Shown here in pieces: positions 24,949-34,311 of a stretch of 42,310 nt of DNA (the stretch's first letter is position 1; each line of letters begins with the position of its first letter). The notes under the pieces were generated by a model. It worked only from the letters and a program-made list of their open reading frames with translations, was not told where the DNA came from and did not search any database. Source of the stretch: JABHGY01 sp964525185 (GTDB lineage Bacteria; Fidelibacterota; Marinisomatia; Marinisomatales; UBA1611); NCBI GenBank assembly GCA_964525185.1, contig CAZGFQ010000017.1, forward strand, positions 1 through 42,310. Reading direction: 5' to 3'. The position numbers were made by a program, and so were the translations under genes.

Positions 24949-25212
24949 ATGAATAAGTTTTGTCAAAGCTGCGGCTACCCTATGAAAAAGGATAAAAAAG
25001 GCGGTGGTTCAAATGCAGATGGATCCATCAATGACAAGTATTGCTCCATGTGTTATGAAAATGGGGAATTCCTTAGTCCGCCAGAAATTGTTACACCTGA
25101 AAAGTTTCAGGAATATTGTATTCAAGAAATGAAAAAAGATGGAATGAATGGCATTATGGCATGGGTTCTGACTCGAGGTATTCCAAAGCTAGAGCGATGG
25201 AAGACTGTATAG
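24949..25212 (+). CDS. Small zinc-ribbon protein (zf-ribbon_2 type)
   Basis: This 87-residue protein has two cysteine pairs, CQSCGYPM at residues 5-12 and YCSMCYENGEF at about 31-41, that would bind one zinc ion. The stretch after it (PPEIVTPEKFQEYCIQEMKKDGMNG) and the overall length match the putative zinc-ribbon family found in many bacteria and archaea, often next to membrane proteins or regulators. The upstream in-frame extension to 24871 is rejected because of the strong ribosome binding site at 24936. Role unknown; the conserved helix after the ribbon suggests protein binding. Confidence 0.82.
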   Translation: MNKFCQSCGYPMKKDKKGGGSNADGSINDKYCSMCYENGEFLSPPEIVTPEKFQEYCIQEMKKDGMNGIMAWVLTRGIPKLERWKTV

Positions 25213-25353
25213 TTTATTTAGATTAGTATATTTTTAGAAATTAGAATTCCAATTATTAGATATCGACTTAAATACGCTCCAAGAGATAAATGATTTCAGT
25301 TCCATGCTCAAACCCACGAAATAATCGATTACACTTTAATTAAGAAATGAAAT

Positions 25354-26058
25354 ATGTCTAAAAATAAATTACCCGCAGTTGAATATTTTGCATTTCATTT
25401 ACCATTATATGCAGCAATCGGATTTATACTTTTTAATATTATTGCAATGTTTATATATCCAGGTGGCACATACCAAAATCCCGAATTAAGCTCATATGTT
25501 TTTAGCCAAAATTATTTTAGTGATTTAGGGCAGACGTTAACGATGGGTGGTAAGCCCAATTTTTATGCGAGTTTTTTCTTTAACAATGGACTTTTGATAA
25601 TTGGAGTTCTTACATGTTTGTTTTATTTCTATTTACCTATATTGTTTAAGCAAAATTTAAAAATACATAAAATAGCTATTTTCGCATCTGTTATTGGAAT
25701 TACAACAGGAATTGCATTTTCTGGAATTGCACTAACTCCATCGAATCTATATTTAGATGCCCACATGTTTTTTGTTCATTGGGCATTTAGATCATATTTA
25801 ATTGTTTCTATCTTATATATTGTAGCTATTTTTAAATCAACCGAATGGGATAACAAATATGCAATTCTATATATATTATTTGCATTAACCTTATTCGCAT
25901 ATGTAATTATTATGGAATTTGGTCCAGATGGAAAAGATTCTTTATATGGTTTAATGTTTCAGGTGGTTTCTCAAAAAATTATCGTCATTTCATTTATTAT
26001 ATCTACTATTTTTATATCGAATGGCGCAAAAGATGTATTTAAAAAATATAATCACTAA
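25354..26058 (+). CDS. Six-helix membrane protein, DUF998-like
   Basis: This 234-residue protein has about six membrane helices: roughly 15-34, 73-93, 105-126, 135-159, 169-188 and 205-224. After the first helix comes YPGGTYQNPELSSYVFSQNYFSDLGQT, whose S-x-x-Y-x-S-D-L-G pattern is characteristic of the DUF998 membrane family. FFFNNGLLIIGV and LYLDAHMFFVHWAFRS are further conserved-looking loops. No enzyme motif is visible. It lies 141 bases after the zinc-ribbon gene with no clear promoter. DUF998 is assigned by pattern, so the family call is tentative, but the coding call is firm. Confidence 0.7.
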   Translation: MSKNKLPAVEYFAFHLPLYAAIGFILFNIIAMFIYPGGTYQNPELSSYVFSQNYFSDLGQTLTMGGKPNFYASFFFNNGLLIIGVLTCLFYFYLPILFKQNLKIHKIAIFASVIGITTGIAFSGIALTPSNLYLDAHMFFVHWAFRSYLIVSILYIVAIFKSTEWDNKYAILYILFALTLFAYVIIMEFGPDGKDSLYGLMFQVVSQKIIVISFIISTIFISNGAKDVFKKYNH

Positions 26059-26150
26059 CTGCTTAGAAAATATGATAGATATTTTTACTTTTTCAGTCAT
26101 CACATTTCATAACAGTAAATTGATTTATCAAATTTCAGGTATTAAGTTTG

Positions 26151-26456
26151 ATGAGTAGAAAAAAGAGAAGTGATTCAATGAAGCCCGAATCTATTTTTCT
26201 ACGGATGGCTCTTGCGACTTTTTTAGTATTACTAATCCCATTTATTGCGATGCAATTTAGACATGAAGTGAATTGGAGTTATTTCGATTTTATTCTAATG
26301 GGGTTGATGATCTTTACAACCGGTTCCCTCATAGTTGTAACATTAAGAAAGGTAAACCCAAATAAACGAATTTTTATCGTCATTACGTTTCTTTTCATTT
26401 TTCTATTTATATGGGCGGAGTTAGCTGTGGGTGTGTTTACTCAACTAGGAAAATAA
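26151..26456 (+). CDS. Small three-helix membrane protein, unknown
   Basis: Starting at the ATG at 26151 gives about 101 residues. A basic N-terminus (MSRKKRSDSMKPES) is followed by three membrane helices: IFLRMALATFLVLLIPFIAM, YFDFILMGLMIFTTGSLIVV and FIVITFLFIFLFIWAELAVG. The phrase RKVNPNKR forms the loop between helices two and three. A TTG one codon upstream is possible but less likely. I do not recognise the family. It ends one base before the stop codon of the convergent glycosyltransferase gene. The pattern of three helices and a conserved-looking WAELAVGVFTQLG end argues that it is a real gene. Confidence 0.65.
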   Translation: MSRKKRSDSMKPESIFLRMALATFLVLLIPFIAMQFRHEVNWSYFDFILMGLMIFTTGSLIVVTLRKVNPNKRIFIVITFLFIFLFIWAELAVGVFTQLGK

Positions 26457-26457
26457 A

Positions 26458-27510
26458 TCAAGAATGTGACACTTGAGATAATTCATTAAACTTCTTTTTA
26501 CGAGATAGGTAATGTGATAAAACGATACTTCCCTTATACAAATGAGTTAATAATTGTTTATCTTTTCTTTTTCTTAATTGACCAATATTCTTTCGTTTTT
26601 TTATGATAACATGAGGATGAAAGAGAATCCAACCTAATGATCTAATTATTGCTGTCATATGGTTAAAATCTAATTTGACGATTGCATAGAAAAAGGCAAC
26701 CCACTCTAAAACAAACCGCAATGTGAAAAAATATAAAGATAATGGGAGTGAATAATTTCCTAATATCATCAATAAAGAATTACGATGATTTAAATAGTAT
26801 TTTCTGTGGGATTGCATAGGAAGTGAAACAGCATTTTTATGATATACGACTGACTTGGGTTCAATATAGACGTGTTTTCCCATTAAGTGAAATTTCCAAC
26901 ATAAATCTATCTCTTCCATATGTGCGAAAAAAGATTCTTCGAAATTACCTGCTTGATTAAACGCATCTTTACGAACACAAATCGCAGTCCCTGATGCCCA
27001 AAAGATTTTTCGAGAATCATTATATTGTCCTAAATCTTTTTCTTGATCTAAGAATATACGACCCCGAGCAAATGGGAATCCTAATACATCCATAAAACCA
27101 CCAGACCCTCCTGCATAATCGAATAAATCACGTTGGTAATAATTCAATATTTTCGGTTGAACTGCAACAGTCGATTCATCCGAAATTAATGGCTGTACAA
27201 GATGAGTTAGCCAATCTGGATCTTGAATTGTATCGTTATTTAGAAAAACTAAAATGGGCCCTTTTGCAATTTGAGCTCCCAAATTACATCCACCCGCATA
27301 TCCATAATTAGCATCATTTTCAAGAAGAACAATATCAGAATGATGGGACTTAATCCAATCTTGAGATCCATCTGAAGATGCATTATCAGAAACAATTATT
27401 TCGAATGATGGATAGGTTGATGCTTTTAAGCTATCTAAACATTCTGATAAAATATCAATACCGTTCCAATGTGGAATAATGACACTTATAAATGGGTAAT
27501 GGTCAGGCAT
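26458..27510 (-). CDS. Family 2 glycosyltransferase
   Basis: This 350-residue protein has a GT-A glycosyltransferase domain of family GT2. It begins ISVIIPHWNGIDILSECLDSL, with DNASSDGS and NYGYAGGCNLG binding the sugar nucleotide, and FLNNDT as the metal-binding region in place of DxD. GNFEESFFAHMEEIDLCWKF is the conserved acceptor-site block of rhamnosyltransferase-type enzymes. The last 100 residues include two hydrophobic stretches (about 253-282) and a basic tail, consistent with membrane association. It probably builds cell-surface polysaccharide; donor and acceptor are unknown. It follows the DUF2723 gene by 23 bases at the end of the valS-led operon. Confidence 0.92.
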   Translation of the reverse strand: MPDHYPFISVIIPHWNGIDILSECLDSLKASTYPSFEIIVSDNASSDGSQDWIKSHHSDIVLLENDANYGYAGGCNLGAQIAKGPILVFLNNDTIQDPDWLTHLVQPLISDESTVAVQPKILNYYQRDLFDYAGGSGGFMDVLGFPFARGRIFLDQEKDLGQYNDSRKIFWASGTAICVRKDAFNQAGNFEESFFAHMEEIDLCWKFHLMGKHVYIEPKSVVYHKNAVSLPMQSHRKYYLNHRNSLLMILGNYSLPLSLYFFTLRFVLEWVAFFYAIVKLDFNHMTAIIRSLGWILFHPHVIIKKRKNIGQLRKRKDKQLLTHLYKGSIVLSHYLSRKKKFNELSQVSHS

Positions 27511-27533
27511 GTGTTTACCTGCTTTGGAAGGAA

Positions 27534-30479
27534 TTATCCTTCTGTGCCTATACTTTCAAGCATTTGTTGCGCTGCTTTATCTTGAGGGTATTTTTGAATC
27601 CAATCATTCAATATCATTTTAGCATTGTCATCTTGCCCTGTATTTTTATAAGCATAAACAAGGGAAGATATAATGTCAGGATAACTTTTTTGCCATTGGG
27701 ACCATTGCTTTTTGGTTGCCGTTTTTCTTCCATAACCTTCTAGGCGAACCATCGCTTCAATCTGGCCAAATTCAGCATGCAATGTTTCAAAAATATGGAT
27801 AGCTGTTTCTGCATCATCCAATTCACGAATATAGACATTTCCATACTCCACGCGTTCTCTTGGAGGTAATCCTTGGCGTAAAATTAAATCATCTAAAATA
27901 GCCTTTAGTTCTCCTTTTTCACCCATTTCGCCATACATTCGTCCTACTTGGTAATATAATCCGCTAGAAGAAACAGGAATGGTATTTTCTGGAATATTTT
28001 CACGCATTTTTGCTAAAACATCAAGCGTATTTTTTTTATGCAATTCCAATTTTTCTGAATTAGGAGATTTACGTCTTTTCTCTGTTTGATATTCCATGTA
28101 ATGTGTAACAGCAAGTTGCATATATGCGCTTCTATAATTTTGGAGAAGTCGTATAATTTGGGGATTAAAATACACAGATTCATTTCCTAAATTTCTAAAC
28201 ATATATCCTTGTTGATAATCTCGAGACCAATTCAAATAGTCTAAATCTTCAGTTTTATTAAAATCTGCAGCTACAAATTCATCTGACCAAGTCAAATCAC
28301 CGATATCTGTTAACAAATTATTTGTCATTTTATCTAAATCAATAGGATTCGTCTTATGACTCTTTAGTTGGAAAGTAAGCCCTTGCATATCAATATATTT
28401 ATCAAGCCCTATACGGTTTGTGTTAGATACTGTTACGGCAAAATAAATAGGAACATTCCATCGTGCATCATTGATAATTCTTAAAATCATCATATCTTGA
28501 ACACGCAATGCTTGACCCGCAAATGTTGGCTTAACCGTCCATTCGATATATCCATCTTTATTTTCAGGATCATTATATACAGGCACTTTTATTTTTTGTG
28601 TTTCCCAACGCATTAAATTCGCTGTTAATGCATCAATTTGACTATCACTCATGCGAATAAATTTTGTTTCATCAGGTCGAGAATCTCTCATTTGTTTAAT
28701 ATACCAAGGTGTATTTAATAAGCTCAGATTAACTACAGCTACATCAGTTCGGACTTTTTCCACTTCTTGTAAATACCATAATGGAAATGTATCATTATCA
28801 CCGTTGGTAAATATGATTCCATTAGGTCCAACAGATTGCAATATATTATAACTATAGTCCCAGGCAACATAATTCCCAGAACGATCATGTGAATGATAAT
28901 TTGCTTTTAACATGACGCCTGGGATAAACAGAATTTGCAATAATATTGAACCAATAATGATTCGATTACCTAATTCTTTTTCCTTAAAGTATTCTGATAT
29001 TTTTTCACCGATACCAGCGGCACCAACTCCAATCCAAATGGCAAATGCATAAAAACTTCCTACATATGAATAATCTCTTTCTCTTGGTTGTGGATCATCT
29101 TGATTTAAATAAAGAATAATTGCATATCCAGTCATGATGAATAATGCTAATACAGAAAATGCCATTCTTTCATCTTTATGGGCATGATACATCATTCCGA
29201 ATAAACCTAATATAAAAGCAAGTGGTAACCCAAATTGGTTCCAGTCAACCCCATCTTCCGTTGTTTTAGCTCCCATGGGTGTTACGCCTTGATTAACAGA
29301 TAAACCTTTTCCTGCAAATTGCCATAAGAAATATCTATTATACATTTTTTTAATTTGATAATTCCAAAAATAATCCCACTGCTTGGATGAATTATAAAAC
29401 ATGTATTCTCGTTCTTGGCGGGGTGAAAAATCACGTCCATTTTCAGGTCTACCCACTACTTCATGAATGGGTTCAATCCCTTTGTACCTCCTAGGAAAGG
29501 TTCCAACACTTCCATATTGTTCTCGTTCTAAATAACTCACAAAAGCTTCTACTGTCTCAGGATCATTTTCATCAATATTAGGATTCTGATTTGACCGAAC
29601 AAATATGGTTGTATAAGTTGAATAACCAATCAAAATCATGACTACAGATGTAAGTGCTACGGATAATAAATTATGTTTATTAATGACTGCCCAGACAGTA
29701 CCAGCAAAAACAGCTCCTACAATCACTGCTGTACCACCAATACCTAATCCACTTGCGGCCATTTTAGGTAGCCCTTTAATGATCATATTATGAATAATAA
29801 AAAAAGTAACACCTGTTATACCCACTGTGGCAAAAAATGATTTCCACTCGAAGCTATATTTTCTGAAATACATTATGAGAGCAATAAATGGTAATGCAAG
29901 TAAATTTAGTAAATGAAGCCCCGTTGCTAAACCCATCATATAAGCAATAATCAAAATATATCGTTCATGTCCCGGTTCATCCGCTTTTTCACTCCATAAT
30001 AAAATTAGCCAAACAACAATCGCAGTAAAAAATGTACTGATAGCATACACTTCTGCTTCCACTGCATTAAACCAATGACTATCGGTAAAAGCAAAGGCTA
30101 ATGCACCTATAACTGCTCCACCAAATGCAATCATTGCATCCGTGCTATTTTCAATCTTACCTCTCCAATGTGTAACGACTTTTACAACCACGAGATATAA
30201 TAACATAACAGCTAAGGCACTTGATAAAGGTGAAAGTAGGTTTACGCGAAATGCAATATCTTGGTTAATAGGAATTAAAGAAAAAATTCTTCCGAGGAGT
30301 AAAAAGAATGGACTCCCTGGAGGATGAGGCACACCTAAGGTATAAGATGTTGCTATAAATTCGCCACAATCCCAGTATGATACGGTAGATGCCATAGTAT
30401 CAAAATAAACGAAAAAGGAAATAAAAAATGTTAATGCCGCTAGGATGCGGTTAAGTCTTATGTAATCAGTATGTATCAC
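27534..30479 (-). CDS. DUF2723 (TMEM260-like) polytopic membrane protein, putative GT-C glycosyltransferase
   Basis: This 981-residue protein has about a dozen membrane helices in its N-terminal 560 residues and a large soluble C-terminal part. The N-terminal block DCGEFIATSYTLGVPHPPGSP (residues about 37-57) is the hallmark of DUF2723. Soon after, a loop contains HWFNAVEAEVYA. In animals the related TMEM260 has been reported as a protein O-mannosyltransferase, and the acidic residues in the first loop fit GT-C chemistry, but the bacterial substrate is unknown. The C-terminus (about 810-975) contains helical, TPR-like sequence. It starts with GTG, overlapping the DUF1844 stop by four bases (GTGA). 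A family 2 glycosyltransferase follows, which supports a glycan role. Confidence 0.9.
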   Translation of the reverse strand: MIHTDYIRLNRILAALTFFISFFVYFDTMASTVSYWDCGEFIATSYTLGVPHPPGSPFFLLLGRIFSLIPINQDIAFRVNLLSPLSSALAVMLLYLVVVKVVTHWRGKIENSTDAMIAFGGAVIGALAFAFTDSHWFNAVEAEVYAISTFFTAIVVWLILLWSEKADEPGHERYILIIAYMMGLATGLHLLNLLALPFIALIMYFRKYSFEWKSFFATVGITGVTFFIIHNMIIKGLPKMAASGLGIGGTAVIVGAVFAGTVWAVINKHNLLSVALTSVVMILIGYSTYTTIFVRSNQNPNIDENDPETVEAFVSYLEREQYGSVGTFPRRYKGIEPIHEVVGRPENGRDFSPRQEREYMFYNSSKQWDYFWNYQIKKMYNRYFLWQFAGKGLSVNQGVTPMGAKTTEDGVDWNQFGLPLAFILGLFGMMYHAHKDERMAFSVLALFIMTGYAIILYLNQDDPQPRERDYSYVGSFYAFAIWIGVGAAGIGEKISEYFKEKELGNRIIIGSILLQILFIPGVMLKANYHSHDRSGNYVAWDYSYNILQSVGPNGIIFTNGDNDTFPLWYLQEVEKVRTDVAVVNLSLLNTPWYIKQMRDSRPDETKFIRMSDSQIDALTANLMRWETQKIKVPVYNDPENKDGYIEWTVKPTFAGQALRVQDMMILRIINDARWNVPIYFAVTVSNTNRIGLDKYIDMQGLTFQLKSHKTNPIDLDKMTNNLLTDIGDLTWSDEFVAADFNKTEDLDYLNWSRDYQQGYMFRNLGNESVYFNPQIIRLLQNYRSAYMQLAVTHYMEYQTEKRRKSPNSEKLELHKKNTLDVLAKMRENIPENTIPVSSSGLYYQVGRMYGEMGEKGELKAILDDLILRQGLPPRERVEYGNVYIRELDDAETAIHIFETLHAEFGQIEAMVRLEGYGRKTATKKQWSQWQKSYPDIISSLVYAYKNTGQDDNAKMILNDWIQKYPQDKAAQQMLESIGTEG

Positions 30480-30772
30480 GCTTTTGCTTTCATGTCATTT
30501 TGTAATTTTTGTTTTTCTTCAATCATAGTCATATTTAAATCACTTACTGCAGTAATAAGGAATTGTTCCTCTTCTTGAGAAAGATTTCCCATGGTTCTCT
30601 TTTGAACAGTGTCTAATAAACTAATATAAAAAGTTGCTTGTTCAAGATTCTTCTCAAATGCATCAGTCATAGGGTTTTTAATTTTACCCATAGCTATTAA
30701 TGCACTGGATTGAAAAGTGGATACAAGGTATAAAAATAATTGTTCATTCTTGGTTAATGTTTTTTCGGACAT
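30476..30772 (-). CDS. DUF1844 family protein
   Basis: This 98-residue helical protein has the DUF1844 pattern: a first helix (LFLYLVSTFQSSALIAMGK), a proline-containing turn (KNPMTDAFEKNLEQATFYISLLDTVQKRTMGNLSQEEE) and a third helix. The block LDTVQKRTMGNLSQEE is the most conserved feature of the family (usually LDxLxxKTxGNLxxEE). It has no catalytic residue that I can identify. A ribosome binding site (AGGAAAG) precedes it. It overlaps the DUF2723 start. In other bacteria this family is a short cytoplasmic protein of unknown function often near housekeeping genes. Confidence 0.85.
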   Translation of the reverse strand: MSEKTLTKNEQLFLYLVSTFQSSALIAMGKIKNPMTDAFEKNLEQATFYISLLDTVQKRTMGNLSQEEEQFLITAVSDLNMTMIEEKQKLQNDMKAKA

Positions 30773-30794
30773 ATCTCTTTCCTATTTAATTTAA

Positions 30795-30820
30795 CTATTC
30801 AGGAAAAATCCATTGAATAG
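30795..30820. repeat. Stem-loop between recG and the DUF1844 gene
   Basis: CTATTCA (30795-30801) and TGAATAG (30814-30820) are exact reverse complements. Inside them GGA and TCC can pair as well, giving about ten base pairs with a two-base bulge and an AAAA loop. No U-run follows on the minus strand, so a terminator is unlikely; it lies 23 bases before the DUF1844 start. Confidence 0.5.
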
Positions 30821-30885
30821 AGTTGGGGTACTCATTACACCCAATTAAAGCCTGGAAATTTAAACCATGGAAGGATAAGACCAAA

Positions 30886-32967
30886 TTACGAAATCTGAAC
30901 AAAATCCATTCGATCTGCATATTCTTCCATAAATGTTTTTCGAATATGCCGGTTATGTGGCGCCATCAGGTTTGGATCATTCTTAGCCACAGAAAATGCA
31001 ACAGTTCTAGCATCTCGAATAATAGGACCATCTGTAAGAAGGTTTGCAATTCTAAATTGTAAAAAACCACTTTGGCGAATTCCAAAAAATTCGCCTGGGC
31101 CCCGTAATTTCAAATCTTCATCTGCAATAATGAATCCATCATTCGTTCTTTCCATAATAGATAATCTATCTCTCGAAGTATCCGTTACTTTCCGTTTAAC
31201 TAATATACAATAACTCTTTTCAGCTCCACGCCCAACCCTTCCTCGCAATTGATGTAATTGAGTCAATCCAAATCGTTCAGCATGTTCAACTAACATGACG
31301 GTTGCGTTTGGAATATCTACCCCTACTTCAATCACAGTTGTAGAAACAAGTATTTGGATTTTATTTTTTGAAAATAAATCCATAACATTATCTTTATCTT
31401 CCGTTTTCATTCTACCATGAATGAGTCCGACTTCACAATCGGGAAATATACTTTGGTCCAAGTCTTTATGTGCGTCTACTGCTGCAATTAAATCTGATTT
31501 TTCAGATTCTTCTACTAATGGGTAAATAACCATGCATTGACGACCTTTTAACACTTCATCCTTCATAAATGAATACACACTATTTAATCTGGATGGTTCT
31601 ATCACTTTTGTAACAACAGGTTTGCGATTTTTTGGTAATTCATCAATAATAGATAAATCCATATCGCCATGATACGTTATAGATAACGTGCGTGGAATTG
31701 GGGTTGCAGTCATTGCTAAAAAATGTGGATTCAATCCTTTATCAATTAATTTTCCTCTTTGTTTTACTCCAAATCGATGTTGCTCATCCACAATCACTAA
31801 CCCCAACTTATTAAAATGGACATCATCTTGAATTAAGGCGTGTGTGCCAATAACAATAGGAACTGTACCACTTTCGAGTCCAACAAGAATCTTTTGGCGC
31901 TCACTTTTTTTCATTTGACCAATGAGTAAAGCACATGGGATATTTATTTTATCGAACATTGCTTTGATTGATTCATAATGCTGATGCGCTAGTATTTCTG
32001 TTGGCGCCATTAATACTGTTTGTGCTTTATTTCCTACAGCTAAAGCCATGGTTAGAATAGCTACAATTGTTTTTCCTGATCCAACATCTCCTTGCAAAAG
32101 ACGATTCATGGATTGCGATAATTTCATATCATCTTTTATTTCAGAAATAACTTTTATTTGTGCATGTGTTAATTCAAATGGAAGTGAATCTTCAATCAGT
32201 TTAACATACGGCCCTGTTTTTGAAAATGGAGTTGCCTTTGAGACTTTTAGTGTTGCCTTTCTAAATGCCATTAACAATTGCAGAAAAAAATGTTCTTCAT
32301 ATTTTAACCGATGAATCGCCTTTTTTAAAGAATCTTCATTCTTTGGAAAATGAATTTCATGAAGGGCATCTTTTCTTGATATGAGTCCACTATTTTCACA
32401 TATTTCTTTTGAAAATAATTCTGGTACATCGTCAAGATTCTCGAATATATCTAACATAATTTTTCGAAATATTCGCTGTTCTAATCCTGCAGATTTATAA
32501 GCTTGTGTCAATGGATATAATGGCAAAATAGCTCCGGTATTTACAGGATCATCATGGGAAGATAATCGATCAAAATCAGGATGTGTTATTGAAAATCCGT
32601 TATAATAATCAATTTTACCATAAACAGCTAAACGGTCACCAATTTTAAAAAGATTCTTAATATACTTTATACCATTAAACCAAGTTAAGGTCATTGAGCC
32701 AGTACCATCAGATAAAATCACTTGAAATATTTTCCCTCTTCGTATGGCTTTTTCTCCTGTAGATCTAACAGACCCAATTATAGAAGAATGATCTCCTTTT
32801 CGAAGTGATTTTATTCGGGAAACGGAAGTGCGATCTAAATGGCGTCTCGGAAATGTATATAGTAAATCTTGGACTGTTTGAATATGGTTTTCAGAAAGTA
32901 CCTTAGCCCGTCGAACGCCAATTCTTTTTAATTCAGAAATGGATGTTGTAAAGGTCAGCGACCCCAT
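30886..32967 (-). CDS. recG: ATP-dependent DNA helicase RecG
   Basis: RecG remodels stalled replication forks and Holliday junctions. The 693-residue protein has the N-terminal wedge/OB-fold domain (GDHSSIIGSVRSTGEKAIRRGKIFQVILSDGTG), the helicase P-loop GDVGSGKT (293-300), the DEAH-type motif DEQHRFG (394-400), TATPIPRTL and the C-terminal QLRGRVGRG. Length is normal. A good ribosome binding site (AAAGGTGA) overlaps the stop codon of the upstream DUF4139 gene. Gene order valS, DUF4139, recG, DUF1844 links DNA repair with envelope genes only by co-transcription. Nothing unusual is seen in the motifs. Confidence 0.97.
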   Translation of the reverse strand: MGSLTFTTSISELKRIGVRRAKVLSENHIQTVQDLLYTFPRRHLDRTSVSRIKSLRKGDHSSIIGSVRSTGEKAIRRGKIFQVILSDGTGSMTLTWFNGIKYIKNLFKIGDRLAVYGKIDYYNGFSITHPDFDRLSSHDDPVNTGAILPLYPLTQAYKSAGLEQRIFRKIMLDIFENLDDVPELFSKEICENSGLISRKDALHEIHFPKNEDSLKKAIHRLKYEEHFFLQLLMAFRKATLKVSKATPFSKTGPYVKLIEDSLPFELTHAQIKVISEIKDDMKLSQSMNRLLQGDVGSGKTIVAILTMALAVGNKAQTVLMAPTEILAHQHYESIKAMFDKINIPCALLIGQMKKSERQKILVGLESGTVPIVIGTHALIQDDVHFNKLGLVIVDEQHRFGVKQRGKLIDKGLNPHFLAMTATPIPRTLSITYHGDMDLSIIDELPKNRKPVVTKVIEPSRLNSVYSFMKDEVLKGRQCMVIYPLVEESEKSDLIAAVDAHKDLDQSIFPDCEVGLIHGRMKTEDKDNVMDLFSKNKIQILVSTTVIEVGVDIPNATVMLVEHAERFGLTQLHQLRGRVGRGAEKSYCILVKRKVTDTSRDRLSIMERTNDGFIIADEDLKLRGPGEFFGIRQSGFLQFRIANLLTDGPIIRDARTVAFSVAKNDPNLMAPHNRHIRKTFMEEYADRMDFVQIS

Positions 32968-32976
32968 GAATCACCT

Positions 32977-34311
32977 TTATTGCCATTCTTTACGATAGGT
33001 ATAAGAAACAATTTTTGTTTCAGAAGGGCCTAAAACAAATGGGAAATGAATGGTGGATGCATCTTCTTTTGTATAATTATCCGATTCTTGTTTTACAATC
33101 CAATCACCATTTATATGTTCTATTAATTTTACAGATACGGAATCTTCTCGCCCATTTGTCACTTGAATTTCAATGACAGCTTCTTCACTTTTTCTTTGCC
33201 GATCATAATTAATAACTTTTCTTTTTCCTGTCACATTAAATGCGCGACCGGATGATAATTTAATAGAATGCCCTTTAGGCGTTTGACGCATATCATCGGA
33301 ACCAATATATTCCATCTGATGTGTTTGAGTATTCAAATACATTTCCACTTTTCCGACCGGGAGTGGAATATTCAACCCATAATCATCTGTATTTTCCATT
33401 GATAGATTGACAGCTAAAGGTTCTTCTTTTTGGCGACGTTCCACGTTTTCAAAAATATATGTTTTATGAAATTTAACTTTTATGGGACCATACAAACGGA
33501 CAGATAATTTTTCTTTTGATTGTAAATCATATGTTCCATTCAAAGGGTACAAAAGATAATCGCCTAATTTATTTTCAGTGGCTGCTTGAGTATATGCATC
33601 CATAGCCATCATTTTATTCCCTCGCAAAACGCTTACGGGTCCATTTCCCTTAGAAAGATTTAATTGCCCCTCAACAACTTGTAATTGTGCGTCTTCATAG
33701 TCTAAGTTGGTATTATTTGAAATAACGGCATCAGCGATCAATTCACCATGTTCTTGATCTAATAGTAACAATCGATATAATGTTGTCCAATTCATATTTG
33801 ATGTTTTATACAATATTCTACCTTCTACATCCCCAGATTGCTTTGCTTTTACATCCCATGACAAATATGGTTTAAGAATTGGATTCTTAATCTTTTCAGC
33901 TCCCTCTATATATTCAATATCACTTCTTGTGTATATATAGATTGAATTTTTATGTTTAATGGTAAGATCAAGAGTTGTGTATTCTAACAATATTCCGTCT
34001 ACAGCTCTTTCATCTTTAGGTTTAACGGAAATTTTTTCACCTATAAGGGAGTTTAAATAATCATTTCCAGAGAATACTTTATTAAAATATTGCTGAGAAG
34101 TAACCTGAACTCCATGTATATCCAAAAAAGGTGTTTCAGACTGAATCGCATTAGGAAGATCGTCATAAATCAAATAATCATTCCCTTTTGTTATATTCCA
34201 AATAACAGGTTGCTTCACTAAAGCAGTCCCATTTTTATAAATAGTTATTGTCGCAAAATTAGATTGCCCGAAAAGAATTCCTGTCAAGAGTAATAAAAAT
34301 TTTATTCTCAT
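32977..34311 (-). CDS. DUF4139 domain-containing secreted protein
   Basis: This 444-residue protein begins with a signal peptide (MRIKFLLLLTGILFGQ). The rest is mainly beta structure and matches the DUF4139 pattern: an N-terminal region in which ATITIYKNGTALVKQPV leads into YDDLPNAIQSETPFLDIHGVQV, then a C-terminal part with GRILYKTSNMNWTTLYRLLLL, ELIADAVISNNTNLDYEDAQLQVVEG and a closing PFVLGPSETKIVSYTYRKEW. Proteins of this family occur in many bacteria as periplasmic or surface proteins with no known activity. Its start codon shares one base with the valS stop, so it is translated with ValS. No catalytic motif is visible. Confidence 0.83.
   Translation of the reverse strand: MRIKFLLLLTGILFGQSNFATITIYKNGTALVKQPVIWNITKGNDYLIYDDLPNAIQSETPFLDIHGVQVTSQQYFNKVFSGNDYLNSLIGEKISVKPKDERAVDGILLEYTTLDLTIKHKNSIYIYTRSDIEYIEGAEKIKNPILKPYLSWDVKAKQSGDVEGRILYKTSNMNWTTLYRLLLLDQEHGELIADAVISNNTNLDYEDAQLQVVEGQLNLSKGNGPVSVLRGNKMMAMDAYTQAATENKLGDYLLYPLNGTYDLQSKEKLSVRLYGPIKVKFHKTYIFENVERRQKEEPLAVNLSMENTDDYGLNIPLPVGKVEMYLNTQTHQMEYIGSDDMRQTPKGHSIKLSSGRAFNVTGKRKVINYDRQRKSEEAVIEIQVTNGREDSVSVKLIEHINGDWIVKQESDNYTKEDASTIHFPFVLGPSETKIVSYTYRKEWQ

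Noticed and set aside
30821..30845. TTGGG/CCCAA stem in the recG-DUF1844 gap as a terminator
   Set aside because: Only five base pairs, with no T-run on either strand.
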